A DNA stretch of 64,000 bases, taken from the NCBI RefSeq assembly GCF_008274215.1, contig NZ_VTPS01000013.1, positions 21,493 through 85,492 on the forward strand. The letters run 5' to 3'. The position numbers and the translations under genes were made by a program. Below are positions 26,581 through 35,308 of the stretch, one piece after another; within the stretch, counting starts at the first letter, position 1, and each line of letters begins with the position of its first letter. Under the pieces are notes generated by a model. The model saw nothing but the letters and a program-made list of their open reading frames with translations. It ran no database searches and was not told the DNA's origin. The DNA comes from Calorimonas adulescens (GTDB taxonomy: Bacteria > Bacillota > Thermoanaerobacteria > Thermoanaerobacterales > UBA4877).

Positions 26581-27933
26581 TTATAAATTAGTTGATTTTG
26601 ATTCAGTAACTTCCCCTGAGTAGTATTTTTTAAGTAAGTAAAAGCTAATAATCCCCAATATGACTATTACTGAGACAACTACTATATTTTTCTTCACAAT
26701 CTCTACTCCAGCCCAAATTATCGGTGTTGTCTTCAACCAGGTAATTTGCGATACATTCTCGGGCATTTTTACCCCGACCTCTTTTGCAAGCATTGTGAAC
26801 GAAGGCGCTACTGCACTTGCTCCCCATAAACTAATAGCCAGTACAAATACACCTATAATCAATGTCCTGACCAGGTCACCGCTGGTTATGGCAACTATTG
26901 GCGCCATTAAGCATCCAAAATTCCCCAGATCACCAAATGGCAAGGTAGTGTTACCTGGCAAAATTACAGATAAAACCACCAATACAGGAATCAATAATAT
27001 TGCTGACGTAATAGTTGTGGGATGTCCTGCTAAAATCGGCCAATCAAGGCCAATATAGAATTCTCGGCCTGGGTATCTGCTTTTCATAAAGTCCGACGCT
27101 GCTTCTGAGATTGGCATAAGTGCTTCCATAAATATTCCTACAATTCGCGGTAACATTACCATTACAGTTGCGGTTACAACACCCAGTTTCAATATATTAT
27201 CAAATGAATATCCAGCCAAAGCTCCAATCAAAAGCCCCATTATTAATCCAATTATCAAATTTTCGCCCAAAAAACCGAGTTTCTTTTGTATTGTAGCTGG
27301 ATCTGCCTTTAGTTTATTTAAACCAGGTATCTTATCAAGAAGATATGCTGCTGGCGTCACCATTACCAACCATGTTGCACACGGATGTGGAACCGATATC
27401 CCTGGTACTCCGCTGACTTCCTGTACCTTCTTAGCAGTTAAATCGCCTAATTTCAATTCAATTATTATCATCGCCACTGCCAGAGCATATGACCAGAGTA
27501 GATTCCCCGTAATGCCATATATTATTGCACCTGCAAAAACTTTTTGCCAAACATTCCAAAGGTCTACATTTAATGTCTTTGTAAAGCCAACCCACAAAAG
27601 CAATAAATTAAGTAAAATCTGCAAAGGAAACATGCTTGCTGCGTACGGCCAGGCCCAACTTATTGTGGAAGCTGCTGGCCAACCTATATCCATTGCAGTT
27701 AACTTTAAACCAGTCCGATTAATCATTGCCTGTGCAGCTGGCGCTATCTGTCCAACCAATAGCTGGGAAATAAATAGATTTATGGCTGTAAAAGCGACAC
27801 CTAATGTCAAACCTGCTCGTAACGCTTTCCCTGGTTTCAATCCAAAAATTAATCCCAGAAAGAACATTATAAGTGGAAGAAATACATTGGCACCTAAACC
27901 CACTATATACTGAACAATTCCAAGAAGATTCAT
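26581..27933 (-). CDS. gatC: PTS galactitol-type EIIC permease, second copy
   Basis: 450 residues, about ten membrane segments. Family marks: LGLIFGLKPGKALRAGLTLG, VPGISVPHPCATWLVMVTPA and REFYIGLDWPILAGHPTTIT. It overlaps the EIIB stop by 4 bp. Compared with the plus-strand copy at 18543 it has a longer C-terminus with an added membrane helix (NIVVVSVIVILGIISFYLLK). Imports and phosphorylates the substrate of this catabolic operon. Confidence 0.94.
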   Translation of the reverse strand: MNLLGIVQYIVGLGANVFLPLIMFFLGLIFGLKPGKALRAGLTLGVAFTAINLFISQLLVGQIAPAAQAMINRTGLKLTAMDIGWPAASTISWAWPYAASMFPLQILLNLLLLWVGFTKTLNVDLWNVWQKVFAGAIIYGITGNLLWSYALAVAMIIIELKLGDLTAKKVQEVSGVPGISVPHPCATWLVMVTPAAYLLDKIPGLNKLKADPATIQKKLGFLGENLIIGLIMGLLIGALAGYSFDNILKLGVVTATVMVMLPRIVGIFMEALMPISEAASDFMKSRYPGREFYIGLDWPILAGHPTTITSAILLIPVLVVLSVILPGNTTLPFGDLGNFGCLMAPIVAITSGDLVRTLIIGVFVLAISLWGASAVAPSFTMLAKEVGVKMPENVSQITWLKTTPIIWAGVEIVKKNIVVVSVIVILGIISFYLLKKYYSGEVTESKSTNL

Positions 27934-28223
27934 TTCTTTCCCTCCTCTAAAATCTTAAAAATTTCATCCAGGACATTTTTCTCGCCCACTCCTGTGAGGA
28001 ATGACACGCCATTCACAACGGGAACATTGTCCACTTTTAACCCCGGTGTTATACTTATAATTAAGTCAGCATGTAGTATCTCACCTTGTAACTCACGAAA
28101 GGCAATTGGTTTAACATCTACATCAATGCCCTTCTCTTCACAAGCTTTCTTCACTTTTTGAGCAACAATTGTTGAACTTGCAATACCAGATCCACACAGG
28201 GTAATTATCCTTTTCTTGGCCAT
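27930..28223 (-). CDS. gatB: PTS galactitol-type EIIB, second copy
   Basis: 97 residues, active-site cysteine in IITLCGSGIASSTIV, and NGVSFLTGVGEKNVLDEI near the C-terminus. AAGGGGGG upstream of the ATG. It lies between the EIIA and EIIC genes; a cysteine-less relative occurs further down the same operon (24350). Confidence 0.94.
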   Translation of the reverse strand: MAKKRIITLCGSGIASSTIVAQKVKKACEEKGIDVDVKPIAFRELQGEILHADLIISITPGLKVDNVPVVNGVSFLTGVGEKNVLDEIFKILEEGKK

Positions 28224-28258
28224 ATAAAAGCCCCCCTTAATTGACTATAGTTATTGAA

Positions 28259-28720
28259 TCAATTACAAAGTCTATCTTTTAATATCGAAGCCACATATGA
28301 ACTATCATTAGCTAACAATATCTCCTCTATTACTTTAGAATCACAGATGAACTGAGAAAATTTTGACAGAAATATTGCTTGCTCTTCCTTTTTGTTTAAT
28401 GCCAAAAGAAAAATTATTCTAACATCTACTGTTTCCTTATCATCTCCCATTAGGCCAAATCTTACTGGTTCTGTTAATGTTGCAACTGCTATTGCCGAGC
28501 TATTGCAATGCTCAGCATCTGTGTGCGGTATAGCAATTTTTACTGGTTCTGTCGGCAAACCAGTCGGAAACCTTTTTTCTCTTTCTAATACACTCCTCAA
28601 AAAAGAGTCTTTCACCACCCCTTCCTGTAACAAAATATTTGCAAGTTTCATTATCACCTCTTCCTTATTTTTTGCCTCATAATTATTTAAAACAAATTTC
28701 TCATCAATTTTAACATCCAT
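28259..28720 (-). CDS. gatA: PTS EIIA, galactitol/fructose type, second copy
   Basis: 153 residues. The phosphorylation histidine is in VKIAIPHTDAEHCNSSAIAV after REKRFPTGLPTE. Fold and length are typical of EIIA-Gat. It precedes EIIB by 35 bp. Confidence 0.92.
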   Translation of the reverse strand: MDVKIDEKFVLNNYEAKNKEEVIMKLANILLQEGVVKDSFLRSVLEREKRFPTGLPTEPVKIAIPHTDAEHCNSSAIAVATLTEPVRFGLMGDDKETVDVRIIFLLALNKKEEQAIFLSKFSQFICDSKVIEEILLANDSSYVASILKDRLCN

Positions 28721-28765
28721 AATTTCAGCTCCCAGAATCAGATTGTGATATGCAAACTCATGTAA

Positions 28766-29410
28766 TTACTCCATAAAGATTTTAATTTTTTCTACAAATT
28801 TTTTTGCTGTCTCAGTTATAGATTTAAAATCTCCAGATTTAGCTCCCGCTGTTAAAGAACCACCAACACCAACTGCTACGGCTCCAGCTTTAAACCACTC
28901 AGTGACATTATCCAGATTTACACCACCTGTGGGCATAAGCGGCGCATACGGAAGTGGACCTCTTACAGCCTTCAAAAACGTAGGCCCAAGAGACTCTCCC
29001 GGAAATATTTTTACAATGTCTGTCCCACATTCCATGGCTTCGATTATATCCTTTACTGTCATGGCTCCTGCCATAATAGGTATTTGATACCTATTGCACA
29101 GTTTTACTGTACCTATATTCAAAGAAGGTGTGACAATATACTGGGCTCCAGATAAGATAGCAATTCTTGCAGTTTCTGAATCCAGAACAGTCCCCGCTCC
29201 AACTAAAAGGGTATCTCTATCGTATTCCCCACTAAGAGTTTCTATTACTTTATCTGCGTGTGGTACTGTAAACGTTATTTCTATCGAATGTATCCCTCCT
29301 TCCAAACAGGCATCTGCTATCTTTCGAGCTTCTTCAGGATTTTCGGCTCGCACTATAGCCACTATACGATCTTTTAATATTCGATTTAAAACAGCTATTT
29401 TATTTATCAT
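28766..29410 (-). CDS. eda: KDPG/KHG aldolase (Eda family)
   Basis: About 214 residues from the ATG at 29410 (GGAGG upstream). The TIM-barrel marks are VAIVRAENPEEARKIADACL, GAGTVLDSETA, the Schiff-base lysine in DIVKIFPGE, and PLMPTGGVNLDNV. It cleaves 2-keto-3-deoxy-6-phosphogluconate or 4-hydroxy-2-oxoglutarate to pyruvate plus an aldehyde. In a PTS operon it suggests that a phosphorylated sugar acid is dehydrated to a 2-keto-3-deoxy intermediate; no dehydratase gene is evident here. Confidence 0.93.
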   Translation of the reverse strand: MINKIAVLNRILKDRIVAIVRAENPEEARKIADACLEGGIHSIEITFTVPHADKVIETLSGEYDRDTLLVGAGTVLDSETARIAILSGAQYIVTPSLNIGTVKLCNRYQIPIMAGAMTVKDIIEAMECGTDIVKIFPGESLGPTFLKAVRGPLPYAPLMPTGGVNLDNVTEWFKAGAVAVGVGGSLTAGAKSGDFKSITETAKKFVEKIKIFME

Positions 29411-29440
29411 ATATGTTGCCTCCATTCTAACTTTAGTAAA

Positions 29441-30484
29441 TTACATGTTTGGATGAATAACCACCTTAAGAGCACTCGCTGTTTGAACAATTTCAAAACC
29501 CTTTAATGCATTCTCAATTGACAACTCTGTAGATATAATATCCGAAATATTAATCCTCCCCGAACCTAAGAAATCTATGGTCGCTTCATATTCATTGGGC
29601 CCAGACCCGTTGGCCCCAAATACCCCAATCTGCTTATAATGTATGAGGTTTGTGTCCAGTTGTATTATGGAATTATTATGTGGTAAGCCGGCAAAAAAGC
29701 TCACCCTGCCATTTTTCCTAACCATTTGAAGTGCTTGCAATTGTGCGATGCCTGATCCGCAGCTTACAATAACAACGTCAAATCCACGTCCGTTTGTTAT
29801 TTTATCTGCTTCTTCAATAGGATCTTTAGTACCTGAATTAACAATAAAATCAATATCAAATCTCTCGGCCATTTTACATCTATCTTCTGACAGGTCAAAG
29901 AGTGCAATTTTACTTGCTCCTCTATATCTTGCCTGGAGTGAATGCATTAAACCTATCGGCCCACCGCCAATTATTGCTACTGAACTCCCTATAGATATAT
30001 TTAACAGGTTTTGCCCATTGTAAATTGCAGTAAATGGTTCAATCAGACATGCATTCCTCAAACTTAAGCTGTCGGGGATTCGCTTGACATTACCCATTTC
30101 AATGGCAATGGCAGGTACTTTTACATATTCAGCAAATGCGCCATCAAAATCAAAGCCAATTATCTTTCTGTTATCACAGAGGTTCTGCATACCATGCTGG
30201 CAGTAATAACATTTTCCACATGGTATCCCTGGTACTACTATCACTCTGTCTCCTATGTTATAACCACTTATATCTTTACCCACTTCTGCAACTGTACCAG
30301 AAAACTCATGCCCCAGTATTCTTTCCCCTTTAATCCTTGTATGGCCGGATTTATACGTCCTTACATCAGTACCACAAATTGAACAGGAATCTACTTTAAT
30401 CAGGATTTCATTTTCAGCGATTTCTGGTTTTGGTACGTCCATTACACTCATCTCATTAATCCCTTTAAAGACCAATGCCTTCAT
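29441..30484 (-). CDS. zinc-dependent medium-chain dehydrogenase (polyol/sorbitol type)
   Basis: 347 residues from the ATG at 30484 (GAGGAG upstream). Catalytic-zinc motifs CSICGTDVRTY and GHEFSGTVAEVG, the structural-zinc cysteines in PCGKCYYCQHGMQNLC, and the nucleotide-binding motif VAIIGGGPIGLMHSLQARYRG. It likely oxidises the polyol-phosphate produced by the Gat PTS. The order aldolase-dehydrogenase-Eda-PTS supports a catabolic role. Confidence 0.93.
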   Translation of the reverse strand: MKALVFKGINEMSVMDVPKPEIAENEILIKVDSCSICGTDVRTYKSGHTRIKGERILGHEFSGTVAEVGKDISGYNIGDRVIVVPGIPCGKCYYCQHGMQNLCDNRKIIGFDFDGAFAEYVKVPAIAIEMGNVKRIPDSLSLRNACLIEPFTAIYNGQNLLNISIGSSVAIIGGGPIGLMHSLQARYRGASKIALFDLSEDRCKMAERFDIDFIVNSGTKDPIEEADKITNGRGFDVVIVSCGSGIAQLQALQMVRKNGRVSFFAGLPHNNSIIQLDTNLIHYKQIGVFGANGSGPNEYEATIDFLGSGRINISDIISTELSIENALKGFEIVQTASALKVVIHPNM

Positions 30485-30488
30485 ATCT

Positions 30489-31169
30489 TCACTCCTCTTT
30501 ATGGTCCCTTTGACCATATTTAGTCAAATATTTTTTTCTGATATTCAAAATTTCATTATCGTCAAGCCTTAGAGGCGTTCCAATGCTGTTTGATATTACA
30601 TATATCTTTGCAGCATTTTCGACGATTTCAGCCGTAGTATACGCATCATCCAAATTATTCCCCACAGCAACAACACCATGATTGGCTAAAAGTACCGCTG
30701 TCTTGTCTCCCATAGCATCCAATGCATTTCGGCCAAATTCTTCTGTACCGGACGACATATAGGGAGCAATCGGAACATCCCCACCAACTTTACTTGCAAG
30801 GGTAGCTATCACAACAGGTATTGATTTCCCCGCACATGCAAATGCAGTTGCAAATATTGAATGAGTATGAACAATCCCTCCTATCCACGGTCTTTCTCTA
30901 TAAAATAGGAGATGCAGAGGTGTTTCTGTACTTGGCTTCCATTTACCCTCTACCATTTTCCCCTCATTATCTACAACACATATATCTTCTGGATGCAGTT
31001 CATTATAATCCATTCCACTGGGAGTTATAAAAATATATCCTGTCTCTGAGTCCCTTGCACTTACATTACCCCATGTCGCTGGTGCCATTCCAGACCTTGA
31101 CATTTTAAGCGCAATATCTATAACTTTATTCCTAAGCTCCAAACCATTTTCCATCAGCATCACCTCCAA
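30489..31169 (-). CDS. class II aldolase/adducin-family protein, copy 2
   Basis: 226 residues. Zinc ligands in GIVHTHSIFATAFA, an N-terminal WGNVSARD loop, and VLLANHGVVAVGNNLDDAYT. First gene of the operon behind the sigma-54 promoter, overlapping nothing and 5 bp before the dehydrogenase. Similar to fuculose/rhamnulose-phosphate aldolases; the substrate is not determinable. Confidence 0.9.
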   Translation of the reverse strand: MEVMLMENGLELRNKVIDIALKMSRSGMAPATWGNVSARDSETGYIFITPSGMDYNELHPEDICVVDNEGKMVEGKWKPSTETPLHLLFYRERPWIGGIVHTHSIFATAFACAGKSIPVVIATLASKVGGDVPIAPYMSSGTEEFGRNALDAMGDKTAVLLANHGVVAVGNNLDDAYTTAEIVENAAKIYVISNSIGTPLRLDDNEILNIRKKYLTKYGQRDHKEE

Positions 31170-31226
31170 ATACAGTTTAATTTATCGATTAAAGCTTTTT
31201 ATGATAGCCTTTCGACATTTATATAT

Positions 31227-31242
31227 AGCAAATTTCATGCCA
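31227..31242 (-). promoter_or_regulatory. sigma-54 promoter of the aldolase-Gat PTS operon
   Basis: Minus strand TGGCATGAAATTTGCT, differing in one base from the promoter at 18205. The predicted start, about 31215, is 45 bp before the first aldolase gene. The LevR-type activator lies immediately upstream. Confidence 0.85.
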
Positions 31243-31300
31243 TATATTTGTATATCCTATTAACTGTACCTGTAGGTTATATGTTTAACAATATAAACAC

Positions 31301-31360
31301 ATATTTAAACACAAAGAACCCCATGTGGGATTCCATATGGAGTTCTTCATGTTTAAATAT
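31301..31360. repeat. 60-bp imperfect palindrome between levR-type gene and its sigma-54 promoter
   Basis: Arms of 28 bp (ATATTTAAACA...AAGAACCCCATGTGG and its complement with four mismatches) around a 4-base centre. It overlaps the stop codon of the LevR-type gene and lies 60-130 bp upstream of the -24 box, where enhancer sites for sigma-54 activators sit. It could equally fold as a transcript end. No strong U-tract follows. Confidence 0.6.
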
Positions 31361-34073
31361 ATACACTACAGCACTTCTTAAATATCTCTATTATATAACA
31401 AATCTCATCATCACTAAATTTTATGTCAAATTCTTCTTCCAAATATTTGATACTCTCTCTTATGGTCTGAAAAAGTAATTTCTCTTCATTTATCAAGCTA
31501 CTTTTTGCTTCATACACAACAAAATTGTTTGTTATTATTCTTTCAATGGCACAACCAATATGAAGACCAAGTTTCAAAACAAATTCATCCTCTAAATCAC
31601 ATCCCAACTCTTGTTGTATATCTCTAACAAATATCTTATAAAACTGCACAAATTTACTTGGATTTACATATAATAAAAGTTCCTCAAGATCATTTTTAAT
31701 TTCATCGTATACATTGCTATATGCTACATCATAGTTTCTGTTTATTTTTTTAAACACATTTCTTTTATCTTTAAAAAATTCATCAACATAAACAAATGGT
31801 ACACCGGGTAGATTAGGATTAATTGAACCAATTATGAGTTTCACATCATAATTTTTAGTTATTTTTTCTATATCGTCATGATTGTTAATATCTAATGCAA
31901 ATATATCATATTGGGTAAGTTCCGGGAAATTTTCATTTATATATTTTTTAATTTTACTTGCTGTCCCAACCCCCGTGCTACAAATGGTAATAATAGCCCC
32001 ATTCTTTACCTTTTTCTCTGACTCAAAATCAGTAAAGGAATAATAAATTGTATCCAAATCCTCTTTAAGGAAATAAGCCTTTCTTGCCGCTTCTAAAACC
32101 AGCGGCATATTAACCTTTTCTATAGTTCTGGTCGGTATACCTGTCAACTTAGTTATCGAAGCCCCAAAATTTTTTAGTGAACCCATATCAGCCAGAATTA
32201 ATATTCCCTTTCCCTGATTTATCTTCTTACATAGGTTTTTTACATCATTAAATGCCTCTAATACATCCATATTTAAACTAACGTCAAATCCATATATTTT
32301 GTTAATATTTAGCAACTTATTGGCGCACTCTGCCATACTTTTTGCCGTTGAATTTCCATGTGTTAAAATTAAAATAACTACAGTTTCATCACCCATATTC
32401 TTGATAGTATTTGAAGCTATAAATAAAGTAATAAAACTTATCTCTTCCTTGGGTATCCTGGCAGCAAAATTAACTTCCATTTCTTTTACTATCTTTTTTG
32501 CAATGCCATACTCTCTCGGATAATTCTTTTCCATTTGATTAAGTGAGATATTTTGAGCATATACACCCTTTTTCGTTCTTTCTAAAAGACTTTGTATATG
32601 CAACGACAATGCATATATAAAATTATCAGGAAATTTTTTGCCGAGTTCTAATTCTAACCTTGTTTTAAGATCGACTACATATTGAATTACATTATCACTT
32701 ACTAGCTTCTTTAAGTCAGTAAACGTTTGCTCATGAACAGGTTTGTTTTCTTTTGAAAAATAATTATCAATTATCTTGTTTATATTCTTAACCATTTCAT
32801 CATTATCATAACCAAGGTCCTGCAGTTCTTTTATCTTACTGATAATAAAATCATAAAAATCAAATTGTGCCTCATTTTTTATACCACAATAAGATGAAAT
32901 TTTTATTATATCATCAAATCCCTCAAATTCAAATGAATCGTCACTATCAGGTATAAAGGTGTTATCTTTGATAAAATCCGGTAGTAAGGAAAAATCTATT
33001 TTCAATACTCTTTCCTCAGACGTATATGTTCTTAATAGGGCCTTCGCACATGCCATTTGTACTACAGACGTCATTTCGCCAATATTTCCACTATAATTAT
33101 GCTTTGATAATAATTTGAATACATCCCCGTCAATATAAAGATCCCGATTCAATTTTTTAGCTTCCTCTTCAAACTTTTTCCTTAGAATTTCTATCTTCTC
33201 ATTAAATGCTCTTTTATCCAAACTGGGTATCTTGATTACAACGGGAATACGCCTCATAAACGTCCTCAATAAAGCCGAATCAGGGTCTTCTGTAGTGGCA
33301 GCTATTATCATCAAATGTGCACTTCTCGTCTTAGAATCACCAAGCCTGTGATATTCGCCCCTATCTATCAGATAGAAAAACATTTCCTGGCCTTCAGGCG
33401 GAAGCCTGTGAACCTCATCTAAAAACAAAATGCCATTTTCGGCGCTTTCTACTATCCCTGCCTTATCCGAATCGGCACCGGTAAATGCTCCCTTTACGTA
33501 TCCAAAGAGATAGGCCATTAGAAGCTGTGGGTTGTTATAATAATCAGCACAATTAAATGTAATAAACTTTTCATGTCTGCCCATAAGCTTTGAAAATTCA
33601 AACATAAGTTCGGCAAGCCGTGTCTTCCCTGTACCTGGTGGACCAATTATTAGGGTATGAAGACCTAAAGGCGGATATAGTACAGCAGCCTTGGCCTGCT
33701 CTATCTGAGTTTTCAGGCTACCATCATAACCCACGAGTTCCTCAAATGGATCTCTTTTTGGTGGATCATTTGTACTGTTAATGAGTCGCTTAAACTCCTC
33801 AATGTTAATGATATTTGAAGATAATGAAACGTTCAGAGATTCCTCAAATGTATGCTTATCGATATAGTATACGGGTTTGCTCTTTATCTTTATAAGTTTT
33901 TTGTCCCTTACCAGCTGATTCAATATTGCACTTACATTTGCCCTTGAGATATTGGTACTTTTAGAAATAAAAGAAGCTGTTAGGTTGGTTATCTTAAGAT
34001 TTTTGTAATCGTCAATTGATATCCTTGATGTAGACTCCCTCACAAAATTCAATATTTTTTCTTTATTGCTCAT
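31353..34073 (-). CDS. LevR-type sigma-54 activator with PRD domains, second copy
   Basis: 906 residues from the ATG at 34073 (GGGGGG upstream; a longer frame to 34214 is unlikely). N-terminal winged helix (ASFISKSTNISRANVSAILN), AAA+ domain with GPPGTGKTRLAELMFEF, the GAFTGA loop and [19 protein letters not shown], then a PRD, an EIIA-Man-like domain (LILTHGNSTAKSMAECANKL), an EIIB-like domain (ITICSTGVGTASKIKKYI), and a C-terminal PRD. Unlike the copy at 14842 it ends in a PRD, not an EIIA-Fru domain. It should activate the promoter at 31227. Confidence 0.93.
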   Translation of the reverse strand: MSNKEKILNFVRESTSRISIDDYKNLKITNLTASFISKSTNISRANVSAILNQLVRDKKLIKIKSKPVYYIDKHTFEESLNVSLSSNIINIEEFKRLINSTNDPPKRDPFEELVGYDGSLKTQIEQAKAAVLYPPLGLHTLIIGPPGTGKTRLAELMFEFSKLMGRHEKFITFNCADYYNNPQLLMAYLFGYVKGAFTGADSDKAGIVESAENGILFLDEVHRLPPEGQEMFFYLIDRGEYHRLGDSKTRSAHLMIIAATTEDPDSALLRTFMRRIPVVIKIPSLDKRAFNEKIEILRKKFEEEAKKLNRDLYIDGDVFKLLSKHNYSGNIGEMTSVVQMACAKALLRTYTSEERVLKIDFSLLPDFIKDNTFIPDSDDSFEFEGFDDIIKISSYCGIKNEAQFDFYDFIISKIKELQDLGYDNDEMVKNINKIIDNYFSKENKPVHEQTFTDLKKLVSDNVIQYVVDLKTRLELELGKKFPDNFIYALSLHIQSLLERTKKGVYAQNISLNQMEKNYPREYGIAKKIVKEMEVNFAARIPKEEISFITLFIASNTIKNMGDETVVILILTHGNSTAKSMAECANKLLNINKIYGFDVSLNMDVLEAFNDVKNLCKKINQGKGILILADMGSLKNFGASITKLTGIPTRTIEKVNMPLVLEAARKAYFLKEDLDTIYYSFTDFESEKKVKNGAIITICSTGVGTASKIKKYINENFPELTQYDIFALDINNHDDIEKITKNYDVKLIIGSINPNLPGVPFVYVDEFFKDKRNVFKKINRNYDVAYSNVYDEIKNDLEELLLYVNPSKFVQFYKIFVRDIQQELGCDLEDEFVLKLGLHIGCAIERIITNNFVVYEAKSSLINEEKLLFQTIRESIKYLEEEFDIKFSDDEICYIIEIFKKCCSVYI

Positions 34074-34381
34074 AGGCATCCCCCCAAATATAACAAAACC
34101 TATGAATATTTTAACATATCCATAGGTTTTAGATAAGCGGTCATACGTCTGTTTGAGCTTATTAAAACTGTTTATTTTTTCAATAGCCACCATAAATTGC
34201 AGTGAAAGCATCAATTAGGCACATCTTTTATTATCTTATTCTACAGCTATGGACCTATAAATTAATTATATTGTTTAATTATATAATCATTATGGCCTTA
34301 GTTTTTTAATATAGTGACCCTGCAGATAATACGAGCAAGACTATAATCAGGATACTTAATCTCCTCATTTTCTCCCCTCCT

Positions 34382-35293
34382 CTATAATCTTGCCCAGGCC
34401 TCATTAAGGGTCCTTTTGGCATTGGCAATGACCAGCTCTGGCTTCTCACCGGGCTGCGGTTTTACCTCAAAGCTGACTATTGGCGGCTTTTCTGTGTTCA
34501 AAAAGCCCATCTCTAAAAGCACCTTTAAAAATTCCTTTACCTCTTCTACGTCGTTTTCCCCTCCCTTTATGCCAAACCTTGGATGTGCATCTCCGTATGC
34601 CGGATGGTTTTTGTCCCTAACTACACAGTTCCCTAAATGTGCATGGGTGAGATAGTCTTTTATAGGCAGCAGTGCTTCTTCTGGTGTCTCACCCAGTAAG
34701 GGCAGGTGGCTTAAGTCATGCAAAAGGCCAAAGTTTTTGTGTTTCCTCCTTACCTCCCTGGCTATAGCTACAGCATCACTAACCTGGCCAATAATAGACT
34801 TCTTATCTATCTCAGTGTCAAACACCTCCAGCTCCACCATCAGGTCTCCCTTAGATGCTGCGTAATCGCATATTTCACCTATAGAGTCTGCTAAGAGCTG
34901 CATTTCCTTATCCTTATTCTCTTTCTCAAACTTGCCGCTTAAAAAGGCTATGCCCTCAGCCCCCAGATAATGTGCCTCATCCACGCCCTCTTTTACGGTG
35001 TCTATGGCCTTTCTCCTCAAGTCTTCATCCATGGAGTTCAAGTTATATCCTGTGGTCAGGATCCTGGGCTGTGCCCCATAGGCAATGCTCACATGGGATA
35101 CCTCAAGCATTTTCCTAACGTTTTCCCTGACCTTATCGTCTTTTATCCATGACAGTTCCACAGCATTGAAATACTCATCTGTGAGTATCTTTTCAATGGT
35201 CTCTTCTATCGGGCCCTCTCCCTTCATGCACTCAGGGAAGGCCATAAAGTGTATAATACCTACCCTCATATACTCATACATGTTCCCTCTCAT
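34382..35293 (-). CDS. sugar phosphate isomerase/epimerase-like TIM-barrel protein
   Basis: 303 residues of the AP-endonuclease-2-like xylose-isomerase fold: AVELSWIKDDKVRENVRKML, HYLGAEGIAFLSGKF, LMVELEVFDTEIDKKSIIGQ, FGLLHDLSHLPLLGE and LTHAHLGNCVV carry the expected metal-binding Glu/Asp/His. AAAGGAGAG precedes the ATG. It follows the FGGY kinase, so it probably isomerises the sugar before or after phosphorylation. The substrate is not recognised. Confidence 0.85.
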   Translation of the reverse strand: MRGNMYEYMRVGIIHFMAFPECMKGEGPIEETIEKILTDEYFNAVELSWIKDDKVRENVRKMLEVSHVSIAYGAQPRILTTGYNLNSMDEDLRRKAIDTVKEGVDEAHYLGAEGIAFLSGKFEKENKDKEMQLLADSIGEICDYAASKGDLMVELEVFDTEIDKKSIIGQVSDAVAIAREVRRKHKNFGLLHDLSHLPLLGETPEEALLPIKDYLTHAHLGNCVVRDKNHPAYGDAHPRFGIKGGENDVEEVKEFLKVLLEMGFLNTEKPPIVSFEVKPQPGEKPELVIANAKRTLNEAWARL

Positions 35294-35308
35294 AGAACAT
35301 CTCTCCTT

